Below are positions 26,895-36,730 of a stretch of DNA of 64,000 nt, in pieces. The stretch lies in NCBI RefSeq assembly GCF_007995015.1, contig NZ_VORB01000002.1:248001-312000 (forward strand), written 5' to 3'. The translations under genes were made by a program, and so were the position numbers. Origin of the DNA: Luteibaculum oceani. GTDB taxonomy: Bacteria; Bacteroidota; Bacteroidia; Flavobacteriales_D; Luteibaculaceae. The notes under the pieces were generated by a model. The model had not been told where the DNA came from. It saw nothing but the letters and a program-made list of their open reading frames with translations, and searched no databases. How positions within the stretch are numbered: position 1 is the first letter of the stretch; each line of letters starts with the position of its first letter.

Positions 26895-26922
26895 AAAAAA
26901 GGGACCTCGTGGTCCCTTTTTT
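26895..26922. terminator. Bidirectional terminator after lysA
   Basis: Stem aaaaaagggacc / ggtccctttttt with a TCGT loop, lying between convergent lysA and the prolyl oligopeptidase gene. Confidence 0.9.
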
Positions 26923-26923
26923 G

Positions 26924-29017
26924 TTATAGCTTCATGCCAACATGTTGCATGACAAATGCCCATTGGTCGGCGAATTCTTCTACCTGTTTTTCTACGGGTT
27001 TTCCAGCTCCGTGGCCAGCGTTTTTATCTACGCGTAGTAAAATGGGTTCGTTTCCTTTTTGATGCGCCTGCAAAGTTGCTGCAAACTTGAAAGAGTGTGC
27101 AGGTACAACCCTGTCATCATGATCTCCTGTAATTACCATTGTAGCGGGATATTCGATTTCCTTCACATTGTGAATGGGGGAGTATCCTTTTAGGTAATCA
27201 AACATTTCCTTGCTTTCATCACTTCTTCCGTAATCTCCTGCCCATGCCCATCCAATGGTAAACTCATGGTATTTAAGCATGTCTAAAACCCCAACTTTTG
27301 GAAGTGCAACGGCAAATAAATCTGGTCTTTGTGTTAACACGGCTCCAATAAGTAAGCCTCCGTTACTACGACCGTGAACCGCCATTTTCTCCTTAGATGT
27401 GTATCCTTCCTTTTGAAGATATTCTGCAGCAGCGATGAAATCATCGAAAACATTCTGCTTGTTCATCTTGGTTCCTGCTTGGTGCCAAGCCTCACCGTAT
27501 TCGCTTCCACCTCTAATATTGGCTACAGCGTAAATACCACCAGCATTTAAAAAGGCCATGCGATCTGGTTTGTAATGTGGTTGTATAGATATATTAAATC
27601 CTCCATAGGCATAGAGAAAGCAAGGGGTGTTCGGTGATTTTTTCAGTCCCTTTTTCATGACCAAGAATAGGGGAATTTTTGTGCCATCTTTTGAGTTGTA
27701 GAATTTTTGTTCTACGGTGTAATCCGCTGGGTTGAATGGAAGTTGTACCTCCTTAAACGGCTCTGGTTTTTTCGTAAAATCCTTATACACATAAACGCTA
27801 TTCGGATTTACATACCCTTCATAGGTGAAATACAAATGTTTTTGTTCCTTATCAAAGCGTAAACCACCAATATTCCCCATTCCTGGTAGGGCCAACTCCG
27901 ACAACTCGTTATTCTCTAGATTTAACAAATAAAGCTTGTTAACCACATCTTGTAAGTAGTTTAAAACCAATCCTTTATGAGTGAGTTTAGCGCCTTGGAG
28001 CAGTGATTCTTTCTCTTCTACAATAACTTTCCAGTTTTGCTTGTCAGGATTATTTGGATCCACCCAAATAATTTGGTTGTTGGGCGCTTTTGCGTTGGTA
28101 ATAAAAAGAAAACCTTTATTCCAGTTTCCTAGATAGTTAAAGTCATTGTCGAACCCACTAACCATGGTAGTGAAATCCGTCTTACCTTTTTCTCTGAAAA
28201 GCACGTTGTTGCCACTGGTGCTTTGAGATCCGTAGATGAAAAGGAATTTTTTGTCATCATCAAGTTCTGCTCCAAAGGTTTTTTGCGCATTTTCTTTATC
28301 CTCGAAAACTAAACTGCTTTTATTCTCCGCTAAATTGTGGTAATAGATTTTGTGGTATTCATTCTTGGCAGAATACTCATTACCCTCTTTAGGAGCGGGG
28401 AAAGAAGCATAGTAAAAGCCTTTTTCATCCCAGGTAATGCCCGAGAATTTCACCCATTTTATCTCGTTAGGTAATTGTTTGCCTGTGCTAATTTCTTTAA
28501 CCTTAATAGTAACCCAATCGGATCCAGAAGCGGAAACTCCGTAGGCCAGATATTTTCCATCTTTAGATACACTCCAGGCGTTTAGCGAAGCCGTTCCATC
28601 TTCTGAAAAAGTATTGGGGTCCAGTAAAACCGATTCCTCTCCGTCCTTGATCAACTTTAGAACCGAGTGGTTCATTTTACCGTCGTTATAACTGTATACC
28701 AGTCCAGCTTTGGTTCTTTTAGGTGAACTGTAGCGCTCATAATCCCAATATTTGGGAAGCATTTCTACAAGCTTTTTACGTTGAGGGATATCTTTAAGGT
28801 AGGATTGAGTTAATTGATTTTGTTGATCGACCCAAGCCATGGTTTCCTCACTATAATCGTCTTCGAGCCAGGCGTAGGGGTCTGCAATTTGTTCTCCAAA
28901 GTAGGTTTTAGTAGAATCTACTTTTTTAGTTTCGGGATAATTTAAGCTGGATGCTTGGTCCTTGCATCCGAATAACAAAAGGGCTACAGCTCCTAAACTT
29001 AGATATTTTGCTTTCAT
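26924..29017 (-). CDS. Prolyl oligopeptidase family serine peptidase (S9A), lipoprotein
   Basis: 697 residues. A lipoprotein signal (MKAKYLSLGAVALLLFGCKD, lipobox Cys at about residue 18) is followed by the S9 N-terminal beta-propeller (DPYAWLEDDYSEETMAWVDQ) to about residue 420 and the alpha/beta-hydrolase domain. The catalytic triad is visible as Ser in GRSNGGLLIG, Asp in TGDHDDRVVP and His in AGHGAGKP. It cuts short peptides after proline. The protein is probably periplasmic or outer-membrane anchored. It is the last gene of an overlapping minus-strand run; the cyclophilin stop lies 2 bp upstream. Confidence 0.92.
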   Translation of the reverse strand: MKAKYLSLGAVALLLFGCKDQASSLNYPETKKVDSTKTYFGEQIADPYAWLEDDYSEETMAWVDQQNQLTQSYLKDIPQRKKLVEMLPKYWDYERYSSPKRTKAGLVYSYNDGKMNHSVLKLIKDGEESVLLDPNTFSEDGTASLNAWSVSKDGKYLAYGVSASGSDWVTIKVKEISTGKQLPNEIKWVKFSGITWDEKGFYYASFPAPKEGNEYSAKNEYHKIYYHNLAENKSSLVFEDKENAQKTFGAELDDDKKFLFIYGSQSTSGNNVLFREKGKTDFTTMVSGFDNDFNYLGNWNKGFLFITNAKAPNNQIIWVDPNNPDKQNWKVIVEEKESLLQGAKLTHKGLVLNYLQDVVNKLYLLNLENNELSELALPGMGNIGGLRFDKEQKHLYFTYEGYVNPNSVYVYKDFTKKPEPFKEVQLPFNPADYTVEQKFYNSKDGTKIPLFLVMKKGLKKSPNTPCFLYAYGGFNISIQPHYKPDRMAFLNAGGIYAVANIRGGSEYGEAWHQAGTKMNKQNVFDDFIAAAEYLQKEGYTSKEKMAVHGRSNGGLLIGAVLTQRPDLFAVALPKVGVLDMLKYHEFTIGWAWAGDYGRSDESKEMFDYLKGYSPIHNVKEIEYPATMVITGDHDDRVVPAHSFKFAATLQAHQKGNEPILLRVDKNAGHGAGKPVEKQVEEFADQWAFVMQHVGMKL

Positions 29018-29019
29018 TT

Positions 29020-29823
29020 TTAGGGTTTGATTTTAACTTTCATAAATACATTTTCATCAGGCCAATCCTGCGAATCTGTGGGTAATTTCGAAATTTTTTC
29101 AACTACATCCATACCGCTGGTAACATGACCAAATACTGTGTGTTTACCGTCTAAATGCGGGGTTCCTCCTGTAGTTTTGTACAACTTCCTTTGTTGTGAT
29201 GTGAAAGTGATGTTGTTTTCTCTTTCCAAACGCTGAAGTGCCAGTTCGCTTACTTTTTTACCAATTACTATGTAAAAATCATAGCTAACACTTAAACCAT
29301 CATTTTTATTATCGTAATGTCTGCACATGGCTACAGCTCCGGGTTTATGGTATAAGTCAGGAGAAATTTCCTGTGGTAAAGCGTATTCTCCAATGGAATA
29401 CTTGCGTCCAGAAATTAGGTAGTTGTCCGCGTCTCCGCCCTGGATAATAAAGTCTTCTGCAACCCGATAAAAAAGGGTGGAGTCGTAATACTGTTTCTCT
29501 TTTACCAGATACAAGAAGTTTCCGGTGTGGATAGGGGTTTTATCAGAGAGTCTTATTTCAATTTCACCGTATTTAGTGGAAATTACAAAATCCCTTTCCG
29601 GGTTCTTTTTAAAATATTCCCCCAAAAACTTCGGAGCATTTTCATTGTTGAGAAAAAATGCCTTTTTTTCTTCCTTTTTCTTTTTAGGAGCAGGCTTTTT
29701 AATCTCCGTTTTTTGTGCTTTATCCTTTGTCGATTTTCGGGGGTCGCTGCACCCAAAAAAAACGCCCGATAAAATACCGAGCGCAGCTAATTGAATGAGT
29801 TTAACCTTAGTACTTAGGATCAT
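29020..29823 (-). CDS. Peptidyl-prolyl cis-trans isomerase, cyclophilin type, lipoprotein
   Basis: 267 residues. A lipobox (ILSGVFFGCSDP) and a Lys-rich linker precede the cyclophilin domain (about residues 78-267): TPIHTGNFLYLVKEKQYYDS, FYRVAEDFIIQGGD, and PHLDGKHTVFGHVTSGMDVV. It should catalyse proline isomerisation in periplasmic protein folding. It overlaps the upstream 162-aa gene by 17 bp and is followed after 2 bp by the S9A peptidase, so it is part of one transcript. Confidence 0.9.
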   Translation of the reverse strand: MILSTKVKLIQLAALGILSGVFFGCSDPRKSTKDKAQKTEIKKPAPKKKKEEKKAFFLNNENAPKFLGEYFKKNPERDFVISTKYGEIEIRLSDKTPIHTGNFLYLVKEKQYYDSTLFYRVAEDFIIQGGDADNYLISGRKYSIGEYALPQEISPDLYHKPGAVAMCRHYDNKNDGLSVSYDFYIVIGKKVSELALQRLERENNITFTSQQRKLYKTTGGTPHLDGKHTVFGHVTSGMDVVEKISKLPTDSQDWPDENVFMKVKIKP

Positions 29824-30295
29824 TGAATTCTAAATCGTAAAGTTTATCGTCAGTTAAATAAGGTAAATCGTCGAATACCAATTTTGGATAAGCATCCATT
29901 AAGCGGCGATCTAGTTCATTATTCATGGGCAAGTTTTTCATGGCACTCTTTTCGCTAGCTCCGTATTCCCAGTGTTTAGGTTTAACATCGTTTTTTACAT
30001 GGTATACGTTAAAAGCTAACCTTCTAGCGTAATCAGAGTGGTGCATTGCATTTAGAAACTCACCATCTAAAAAAAGCTTTCTGGCATAGCGCTGATGCAT
30101 TACAGCTTGGTCAAAGGTTCCATCTAATTGTTGCTTTTCCATGTCTCCCAAAAATTTGTGAGACTCCTTTATGATATTGGCTGATTTAATCAGGAAGGTT
30201 TTACTTCTCTGCTTTAAATAGGTTTGGCCCTTGGCATTAATACCTACAGCAAGCAGGATGGTGCTTAAAGCAATTAATTTAAGCGCTAGCTTCAT
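29807..30295 (-). CDS. Hypothetical secreted protein in the TerC-cyclophilin operon
   Basis: 162 residues, not recognised. There is a clear signal peptide (MKLALKLIALSTILLAVGINAKGQ). The mature part is helical with paired repeats around HQRYARKLFLDGEFLNAMHH and HSDYARRLAFNVYH, both with an H/Y-A-R-x-L core. It overlaps TerC upstream and the cyclophilin gene downstream by 17 bp each, so all are tightly coupled. The function may relate to envelope metal or folding stress, but that is only context. Confidence 0.7.
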   Translation of the reverse strand: MKLALKLIALSTILLAVGINAKGQTYLKQRSKTFLIKSANIIKESHKFLGDMEKQQLDGTFDQAVMHQRYARKLFLDGEFLNAMHHSDYARRLAFNVYHVKNDVKPKHWEYGASEKSAMKNLPMNNELDRRLMDAYPKLVFDDLPYLTDDKLYDLEFNDPKY

Positions 30296-31013
30296 TTTTC
30301 TTTCTTTTTTTGGTTGCGTTAATGTTGATGGTTTCTACGGCTAGTGAAAAGAAAACCGCGAAGTAAATATAGCCTTTTGGAATATGGATACCCAGAGCTT
30401 CAACCTCCAAAATCAGAGTAAACCCTATCAATATTAAAAAGGAAAGCGCTAGCACTTGTAGTGTGGGGTACTTATTGATAAAGTCGGAAATTTTTCCAGC
30501 GAAAACCATCATGATAATTATGGATATGATTACAGCAATAATCATAAGAATGAGTTGATCTGTCAAGCCTATGGCGGTTAGAATACTATCGAAGGAGAAT
30601 ATCAAATCAAGCACTATAATTTGAAAAATTGCCTTGGCAAACGAGTTATATGCCTTAGCGGTAACCTCGTGTTCCACATCCGTTACTTTGTGGTGTAATT
30701 CTTTTGTAGACTTAGCAATTAAGAATAATCCTCCAACAAAAAGTATTAAATCGCGCCAAGTTATGGCGTATCCAAACAACTCAGTAATGGGCTGCGTTAA
30801 CTGGGTTATATAGCTAATCATACTAAGCAAGATCAACCTCATTATTAATGCAAGTGAAAGTCCAACCATTCTCGCTTTTGGCTGTTGTTCTTTGGGGAGC
30901 TTTCCAGATACCATCGAAATAAAAATTATATTGTCGATGCCTAAAACTATTTCTAGGAAAGTAAGCGTAAGTAAGGCAATCCATGCCTCAGGCTGGGTAA
31001 ATATTTCTAGCAT
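30279..31013 (-). CDS. TerC-family integral membrane protein
   Basis: 244 residues from ATG 31013 (MLEIFTQPEAWIALLTLTFL), the usual beginning for this family in Bacteroidota. An ATG seven codons upstream is disfavoured because a near-consensus -7 box (TAAACTTG) ends only 1 nt before it. The family motif EIVLGIDNIIFISM near residue 20 and a second FSFDSILTAIGL near residue 120 carry the conserved acidic residues; about seven membrane spans are evident. TerC proteins are linked to tellurite resistance and to metal (Mn) export for secreted proteins. It heads a four-gene overlapping run. Confidence 0.88.
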   Translation of the reverse strand: MLEIFTQPEAWIALLTLTFLEIVLGIDNIIFISMVSGKLPKEQQPKARMVGLSLALIMRLILLSMISYITQLTQPITELFGYAITWRDLILFVGGLFLIAKSTKELHHKVTDVEHEVTAKAYNSFAKAIFQIIVLDLIFSFDSILTAIGLTDQLILMIIAVIISIIIMMVFAGKISDFINKYPTLQVLALSFLILIGFTLILEVEALGIHIPKGYIYFAVFFSLAVETININATKKRKKNEASA

Positions 31014-31053
31014 GTTATGGCTTTTATAAACCATGCAAGTTTAAACAATTATT

Positions 31054-31902
31054 ATGCCAATGAAAGGGATTAACTACATAGATATTGGACCTTATAAAGT
31101 AGCTTTCGAGGTGAAAGAAACTGCTAATGCCAAAGCTTGTATACTCATGGTGCATGGAATGGGAGAGCATTGTTGGAGGTATAATCATGTGGTAGATTAT
31201 TTCGTTGAGCAGGACTTAAACGTAATAAGATTCGATCTTCCAGGACATGGGTTAAGCTCTGGGAAGCGTGGTCATATAAAAAGCTACGATGAGGTGCTAG
31301 ATTGTGTAGATTATTTTCTTGGCCTACTAAATGATTATAATGTCCCAAGTTTCCTTTTTGGACATAGCATGGGGGGAAATATTGTTTTGGGGGAGTTGAT
31401 GTATAGAAAACCAAAATTGGTAGGTGCCATTGTGGCGTCCCCTTGGGTTGCACTAACCTTTAAAATGGGCTTTTTTAAAAGCTTAATGGCTACCATAGCC
31501 TCAAAGCTGATTCCAGCGGCAACCAAAAAAAATGCTCTGGCACCAGAAATCTTAAGTAAGGATATTGAGGTTGTAAATCAGTATCAATCAGATTCATTAG
31601 TACACGACGCTGTAAGTCCCAGGCTTTTTGTTGAAATGAGTAGGGTAGCTACAATGGTTCAACTTCGTGCTTCCCGAATTAGAACCCATACTTTATTGTA
31701 TCACGGTAGTGGAGATCAACTTACAGCACCATGGGCTACTAAAGCTGTAGCGGATGCCATGCCCAATTCTAAGTTTATTTTATACGATAGTGGATACCAC
31801 GAAATGCATAACGAGCCCAATAAAAAGGAGGTGCTCGAGAACATAGGTCAATTCATTAATGAGCGACTGGCTACGCTTGTCCCTCAATTTCAAACAAGCT
31901 AA
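31054..31902 (+). CDS. Alpha/beta hydrolase, monoacylglycerol lipase-like
   Basis: 282 residues. Features of the serine aminopeptidase S33 / hydrolase_4 family: LMVHGMGEHCWRY near the oxyanion hole, DLPGHGLSSGKRGHI, nucleophile elbow FGHSMGGNIV (Ser near residue 108), Asp in HGSGDQLTAPW and His in DSGYHEMHNEP. These are typical of bacterial monoglyceride lipases or lysophospholipases. The 3' end overlaps the convergent metallophosphoesterase by 32 bp. Start may be ATG 31054 or 31060. Confidence 0.85.
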   Translation: MPMKGINYIDIGPYKVAFEVKETANAKACILMVHGMGEHCWRYNHVVDYFVEQDLNVIRFDLPGHGLSSGKRGHIKSYDEVLDCVDYFLGLLNDYNVPSFLFGHSMGGNIVLGELMYRKPKLVGAIVASPWVALTFKMGFFKSLMATIASKLIPAATKKNALAPEILSKDIEVVNQYQSDSLVHDAVSPRLFVEMSRVATMVQLRASRIRTHTLLYHGSGDQLTAPWATKAVADAMPNSKFILYDSGYHEMHNEPNKKEVLENIGQFINERLATLVPQFQTS

Positions 31903-33127
31903 TTTCTGGTGGCATACCAACCCTGCCAGGAAATCCAATGTAACCAAAGCCCCTGTTTACGTATAGCATCTTGTCTTGGTGCATGTAGGTGCCTGCCCAT
32001 TTCTTGTAGCGGTATTGTACAGGACTCCATTTGAAACTACCTAATATCAAACCAAATTGCATACCATGGGTGTGTCCAGAAAGCGTTAAATCTGGTGCTT
32101 TTTGGTGGGTTTTTACCTGCTCATCAAAGTGGGTTGGGTCATGCGACATTAAAATTCCAAAAGCGTCTGGATTGTATTTTGCCAAAGCTCTTTCTATATC
32201 TCCGTGCTGAGGAAAAGGAGGGAGTCCCCAATTTTCAACTCCACCCAAATAAATCTGCTGACCCTCTATTTCAATGTAGTCGCCTTCATTAAGCATTAGG
32301 GTAAAGCCCATTTCTCCGTGTATGGTCTTTAAGCGATCTAAATTGGCTCTTTTCTCCTCAACAGAATCCCATTTGTAGTAATCTCCGTAATCATGGTTCC
32401 CTAAAACGGAATACTTCCCATATTTTGCTTGTAACTTGGAAAATTCAGGTACCCAGGGCTCCGCTTCCGATGCGATATCGTTTACTAGGTCTCCTGTGAA
32501 TAATATTAAATCGGGCTCTAGTTTGTTAATTTCATTAATCGCTGTTCTAACGGGCTTTTTGTGATCTAAAAAAGAACCCAAATGAGCGTCGGATATTTGA
32601 ACCACTCGAAGTCTAGTTCCCGCATTCAGTTTACTAGTTTTTATAGTTTTCTTTTCCGTTCTAAATGCAAACCTTCCGAAAACAATTCCATATAAAATGG
32701 ATGCAAAGGGTAGTGCGGCAATAAAGGTTCCGAGTATTCTTAAAAACTCTTGTCGAGTGATTAAAACTCCGCTGAAATCTGGTTTTCTCCCAAATTCAAA
32801 TTTTGCTGCAATCCAGAATAATATGTTTTTAAAGTCAGCAACTAGGTTAAAAAGTAATAGGATAAGTTTAGGAACATAAAATAGGATAAAAACCCCCATA
32901 AACCCTAGTATCCAGGTTGTAGATGGTTTTTCGCCATTTTTTATGAAGAAAAAATAAATCGTCATTGCGGTTAAAGTCAGTGGCACCGACCAGTACGCAA
33001 AATTGCTTATAACTTTAATTAGGGGTTTTCCTTCTAATGGGAAACTGTATTTTAATCCTCTGTAGATGTACCAATCAAGCAGTAAAAATGCCAACCAGAA
33101 AAAGAACACAATAATCATCCTAGACAT
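31871..33127 (-). CDS. Membrane-anchored metallophosphoesterase
   Basis: 418 residues. The N-terminal 150 residues contain about four to five membrane spans. The calcineurin-like phosphoesterase domain follows (about 170-418) with all metal motifs: ISDAHLGSF, LFTGDLVND, VLGNHDYGDYY, LMSHDP and LSGHTHGMQFG. It resembles the YkuE/YaeI-type phosphodiesterases. A perfect -7 box ends 5 nt before the ATG, so the message may be leaderless. The substrate is unknown. Confidence 0.88.
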   Translation of the reverse strand: MSRMIIVFFFWLAFLLLDWYIYRGLKYSFPLEGKPLIKVISNFAYWSVPLTLTAMTIYFFFIKNGEKPSTTWILGFMGVFILFYVPKLILLLFNLVADFKNILFWIAAKFEFGRKPDFSGVLITRQEFLRILGTFIAALPFASILYGIVFGRFAFRTEKKTIKTSKLNAGTRLRVVQISDAHLGSFLDHKKPVRTAINEINKLEPDLILFTGDLVNDIASEAEPWVPEFSKLQAKYGKYSVLGNHDYGDYYKWDSVEEKRANLDRLKTIHGEMGFTLMLNEGDYIEIEGQQIYLGGVENWGLPPFPQHGDIERALAKYNPDAFGILMSHDPTHFDEQVKTHQKAPDLTLSGHTHGMQFGLILGSFKWSPVQYRYKKWAGTYMHQDKMLYVNRGFGYIGFPGRVGMPPEISLFEIEGQA

Positions 33128-33132
33128 AAGGT

Positions 33133-33140
33133 CAAAGGTA
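33133..33140 (-). promoter_or_regulatory. -7 box TACCTTTG of the metallophosphoesterase
   Basis: Perfect TAnnTTTG on the minus strand, 5 nt before the ATG at 33127. The divergent DUF493 gene has its own box at 33218-33225. Confidence 0.55.
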
Positions 33141-33217
33141 CATCGCGCGAACTTTTGTAATTGTTAAAAGAAGCTTATTAAAAATTGCATTTACTGTAGC
33201 GCTCGCAATTCAAGTTG

Positions 33218-33225
33218 TACCTTTG
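33218..33225 (+). promoter_or_regulatory. -7 box TACCTTTG of the DUF493 gene
   Basis: Perfect TAnnTTTG, followed by CATC and the ATG at 33230 (4-nt spacing), so a leaderless start is likely. Confidence 0.6.
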
Positions 33226-33229
33226 CATC

Positions 33230-33502
33230 ATGAATATAGAGCAGGAAATTAAGCTAAGAGCTCAATTAGCTGAATTACACAACTTTCCAGATTTATACAT
33301 GTTTAAGTTTATAGTGCCTAACGAGCCTGGAAAGAAGGATGAGGTATTGAAATTCTTTTCAGAAAAGGCAGATGTGAGTACCAAAAAATCTCGGAATGGT
33401 AAATATTTGGCCATTTCTATAAAGGAAGTAATGATAAGTGTGGATGCAGTAATGCAGCGTTACCACGAATTGAAATCGGTAAAGGGATTAATGTCATTAT
33501 GA
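33230..33502 (+). CDS. DUF493 (YbeD-like) protein
   Basis: 90 residues from ATG 33230; a TTG at 33215 is inside the promoter region and is rejected. The sequence FPDLYMFKFIVPNEPGKKDEV and a second half with YHELKSVKGLMSL fit the DUF493/YbeD ACT-like fold, small cytoplasmic proteins of unknown, possibly regulatory, role. Its stop overlaps the next gene by 4 bp (ATGA), so the two are coupled. Confidence 0.8.
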   Translation: MNIEQEIKLRAQLAELHNFPDLYMFKFIVPNEPGKKDEVLKFFSEKADVSTKKSRNGKYLAISIKEVMISVDAVMQRYHELKSVKGLMSL

Positions 33503-33861
33503 TAAAGGCACTTTTAGAAATTTTAGCCGGTTCGGCAATTGTCATTTCCCTTTATATAGTGGGGAGGTACCTATGGAGAAAATACATAGGAAAGAATGAG
33601 CCCAACCGACATGCTGTTATTGAGGAATATGAGGTGACGCCTGTGGAAAACGGTGCAGAGGTTTTTCTTAAATACAGACTTCCAGTGGCGGGTAAGGTTG
33701 TAATTTCCGAGCAAATAGATCAGGTTGCTGGCAAAGTCTTTTTTAATGATTTTCAGGAAGTTGGTTTGTATAAAATTCGATGCACCTTCAAATCGTTGGG
33801 AACCTCAAATAAAATTTCTTTCAAGGCACCGGGAACACACTTGATGAAAACTGTGAAGTAA
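33499..33861 (+). CDS. Hypothetical protein with N-terminal membrane anchor
   Basis: 120 residues, not recognised. A membrane span at residues about 5-27 (LLEILAGSAIVISLYIVGRY) is followed by a basic patch (RKYIGK) and a soluble domain of alternating beta-strand character. It overlaps the DUF493 gene by ATGA and is followed by a strong terminator, so it is the second gene of a two-gene operon. Confidence 0.7.
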   Translation: MIKALLEILAGSAIVISLYIVGRYLWRKYIGKNEPNRHAVIEEYEVTPVENGAEVFLKYRLPVAGKVVISEQIDQVAGKVFFNDFQEVGLYKIRCTFKSLGTSNKISFKAPGTHLMKTVK

Positions 33862-33888
33862 ATAAAGAAGACAACGTCTATTGAAATA

Positions 33889-33920
33889 AAAAAACCGCCT
33901 AAGCAATTAGGCGGTTTTTT
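33889..33920. terminator. Bidirectional terminator between the 33499 gene and clpC
   Basis: Stem aaaaaaccgccta / taggcggtttttt with a 6-nt loop, between convergent genes. Confidence 0.9.
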
Positions 33921-33924
33921 TGTT

Positions 33925-36528
33925 TTACTTCTTTTCTTCGGTGGAATCTTCTTCCGAAGGTTTGTTTTTACTCGATTTCTTTTTCGTGGCTGGTTTTGAG
34001 TTTCCTGATAGAGAAATGGTTATACCATCGCCAGTTTTATTGCAATCGAGAATGATTTTATCACCTTCATTTACCCTGCTATGGATAATTTCTTCGGCTA
34101 AAACATCTTCGATGTACTTTTGAATAGCTCTTTTTAGCGGTCTTGCACCAAATTTCTCATCAAACCCTTTCTCGGCTATAAAATTCTTAGCCTTGTCGCT
34201 TAGTTCTATTTCGTAACCAAGAGTTCTAATTCTAGCGTAAACCTCTTTAAGTTCTATATCAATAATCTTGTGGATGTCTTCTTTTGTTAAGGTGTTAAAG
34301 AGTACCACATCATCAATTCTGTTTAGGAATTCGGGCGCAAAGGTTTTTCTCAATGCACTTTGAATTACGCTTTTTGCGTCTTCATCTGCAGAGGCCTGCT
34401 TAGCTTTTGTGCTAAACCCAACTCCAGCTCCAAAGTCAGACAGTTGTCTGGCTCCAATGTTGGAGGTCATGATGATAATGGTATTTCTAAAGTCAATCTT
34501 TCTTCCTAAACTATCAGTAAGCTGGCCGTCATCCAGTGCTTGAAGTAACAAATTAAATACGTCTGGATGTGCTTTTTCAATCTCGTCCAATAATACAATA
34601 GAGTATGGCTTTCTTCTGATTTTCTCAGTCAGCTGTCCACCTTCCTCGTATCCAACGTAACCGGGAGGCGCTCCAACCAGTCTAGAAATTGAGAATTTCT
34701 CCATGTATTCACTCATATCTATCCTAACCAGCGCGTCTTGCGAGTCGAATAGGTATTTAGCAAGTGCTTTCGCTAATTGCGTTTTACCAACTCCAGTAGG
34801 GCCTAGGAAAATGAAAGAACCAATAGGTCTTTTTGGGTCTTTTAGTCCCGCTCTATTTCTTTGGATGGCGCGAACCACTTTTTTAACCGCTTCGGATTGC
34901 CCAATTATCTCGGCATCCATCTCGTCGGCCATTCTAGCAAGTTTGCCACTTTCGTTTTCTGCAATTCGCTGCACAGGAATTCCTGTCATCATTGCTACAA
35001 CCTCAGCTACATGGTCCTCAGTTACCTTAATACGTTTGGTTTTAGCATCCTCTTCCCAACGAAGTTTTGCATTTTCCAAATCATGAATAAGGTTTCTTTC
35101 CTTATCTCTAAGTTTGGCTGCTTCTTCGTATTTCTGAGATTTAACAACCTTAGTTTTCTCTTCCTTAACTTCTTCAATAGCCTTTTCAATGTCCAAAATT
35201 TCTTTTGGAACATTGATGTTGTTAAGATGCACTCTAGATCCGGCCTCATCTAAGGCGTCAATAGCTTTGTCTGGCAGATGGCGGTCGGCCAAATACCTGT
35301 TTGTAAGCTCAACACATGCGTGTATGGCTTCATCCGAAAAAGTAACACTATGATGATCCTCGTACTTGTCTTTGATATTGTGGAGGATTTGAATAGTTTC
35401 TTCGATAGAGGTAGGTTCTACCAATACCTTTTGAAATCTTCTTTCTAAAGCGCCATCTTTTTCTATGTATTGTCTGTATTCGTCTAGCGTAGTGGCTCCA
35501 ATGCATTGGATTTCTCCACGCGCAAGTGCTGGCTTAAACATGTTACTAGCATCAAGGCTTCCACTTGCACCACCGGCACCGACGATAGTGTGAAGCTCAT
35601 CAATGAAAAGAATAACATCCGGAGATTTTTCCAATTCATTCATTACCGCTTTCATTCTTTCCTCGAATTGACCGCGGTATTTAGTTCCTGCAACTAAAGA
35701 AGCAACGTCTAGTGCAACTATCCTTTTATTAAATAAAACCCTAGAAACTTTTTTCTGGATAATTTTAAGAGCTAAACCTTCTGCAATGGCTGATTTACCA
35801 ACTCCAGGTTCACCTATAAGTATGGGGTTGTTCTTTTTTCTTCTGGAAAGGATTTGAGAAACTCTTTCGATTTCTTTCTCTCTTCCCACTATTGGATCTA
35901 ACTTTCCTTCTTCGGCGATTTTGGTTAAATCTCTCCCAAAATTATCTAGAACTGGAGTTTTAGATTTCGTGTCGCCGCTTCTTCTTGAGGCTCCACCTCC
36001 TGAAAATCCCGCTCCAGCGTCATCGTCGTCAGAGGATGGAGTTCCTGGGAATTCAGCTCGGGGAGGGGTATTGCCATCACCACGGTCGGCTAAAATTGAT
36101 TCTAATTCTTCTCGTGTTATTTCGTAATCCACGTCCATTCGGTTTAAAGTCTTCGTAGCAATATTGTCTTCGTTCTTCAAAATCGAAAGTAATAAATGCT
36201 CCGTGCCTATGATCTCGCTTTTGTAAAGTTTAGCTTCTAAATAGGTGATTTTAATCACATTTTCTGCTTGCTTTAAAAAGGGGATGTGTGCGGCATTGCT
36301 CACAGTACTTATAGATGTATTCTGAGGAATTCCACCTTCTATAGATTTCCTCAAGGTTTGAAGATTTACTTCTAACCTTCGTAATATCTGAATTGCGGTT
36401 CCTTCGCCTTCGCGCAGCAAGCCTAACATCAGATGCTCCACACCTATATAGTCATGACCAAGTCGCAAGGCTTCCTCTCGGCTGAAAGTAATAACATCCT
36501 TAACTCTTGGTGAAAATTTTGCTTCCAT
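33925..36528 (-). CDS. clpC: ATP-dependent Clp protease ATP-binding subunit ClpC
   Basis: 867 residues. Two Clp N-domain repeats (residues 1-145: [20 protein letters not shown]) precede AAA module 1 (Walker [15 protein letters not shown]; Walker [10 protein letters not shown]). A UVR-like middle region ([18 protein letters not shown]) follows, then AAA module 2 ([14 protein letters not shown]) and an acidic-basic Lys-rich tail. ClpC unfolds substrates for ClpP and takes part in protein quality control. A perfect -7 box lies 40 nt upstream. It is divergent from gyrA. Confidence 0.95.
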   Translation of the reverse strand: MEAKFSPRVKDVITFSREEALRLGHDYIGVEHLMLGLLREGEGTAIQILRRLEVNLQTLRKSIEGGIPQNTSISTVSNAAHIPFLKQAENVIKITYLEAKLYKSEIIGTEHLLLSILKNEDNIATKTLNRMDVDYEITREELESILADRGDGNTPPRAEFPGTPSSDDDDAGAGFSGGGASRRSGDTKSKTPVLDNFGRDLTKIAEEGKLDPIVGREKEIERVSQILSRRKKNNPILIGEPGVGKSAIAEGLALKIIQKKVSRVLFNKRIVALDVASLVAGTKYRGQFEERMKAVMNELEKSPDVILFIDELHTIVGAGGASGSLDASNMFKPALARGEIQCIGATTLDEYRQYIEKDGALERRFQKVLVEPTSIEETIQILHNIKDKYEDHHSVTFSDEAIHACVELTNRYLADRHLPDKAIDALDEAGSRVHLNNINVPKEILDIEKAIEEVKEEKTKVVKSQKYEEAAKLRDKERNLIHDLENAKLRWEEDAKTKRIKVTEDHVAEVVAMMTGIPVQRIAENESGKLARMADEMDAEIIGQSEAVKKVVRAIQRNRAGLKDPKRPIGSFIFLGPTGVGKTQLAKALAKYLFDSQDALVRIDMSEYMEKFSISRLVGAPPGYVGYEEGGQLTEKIRRKPYSIVLLDEIEKAHPDVFNLLLQALDDGQLTDSLGRKIDFRNTIIIMTSNIGARQLSDFGAGVGFSTKAKQASADEDAKSVIQSALRKTFAPEFLNRIDDVVLFNTLTKEDIHKIIDIELKEVYARIRTLGYEIELSDKAKNFIAEKGFDEKFGARPLKRAIQKYIEDVLAEEIIHSRVNEGDKIILDCNKTGDGITISLSGNSKPATKKKSSKNKPSEEDSTEEKK

Positions 36529-36568
36529 TATATATGCTTGGATTTTGGCTTCTCTAACTGAATTCTTT

Positions 36569-36576
36569 CAAATGTA
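36569..36576 (-). promoter_or_regulatory. -7 box TACATTTG of clpC
   Basis: Perfect TAnnTTTG on the minus strand, 40 nt before the clpC ATG, predicting a leader of about 34 nt. Confidence 0.5.
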
Positions 36577-36730
36577 GAAACGAACATAAAAGTATTCAGT
36601 TTGTCGACGCCCAATTTTTAACAAAAATCTGTTAGTAATATAGGATAACTTTATTGTAGTTACCGCCTGATAAATATGTAATTTCGTTTCCTATCCTACA
36701 AACATTGTGCACATTTTATTTTAAGTAATT

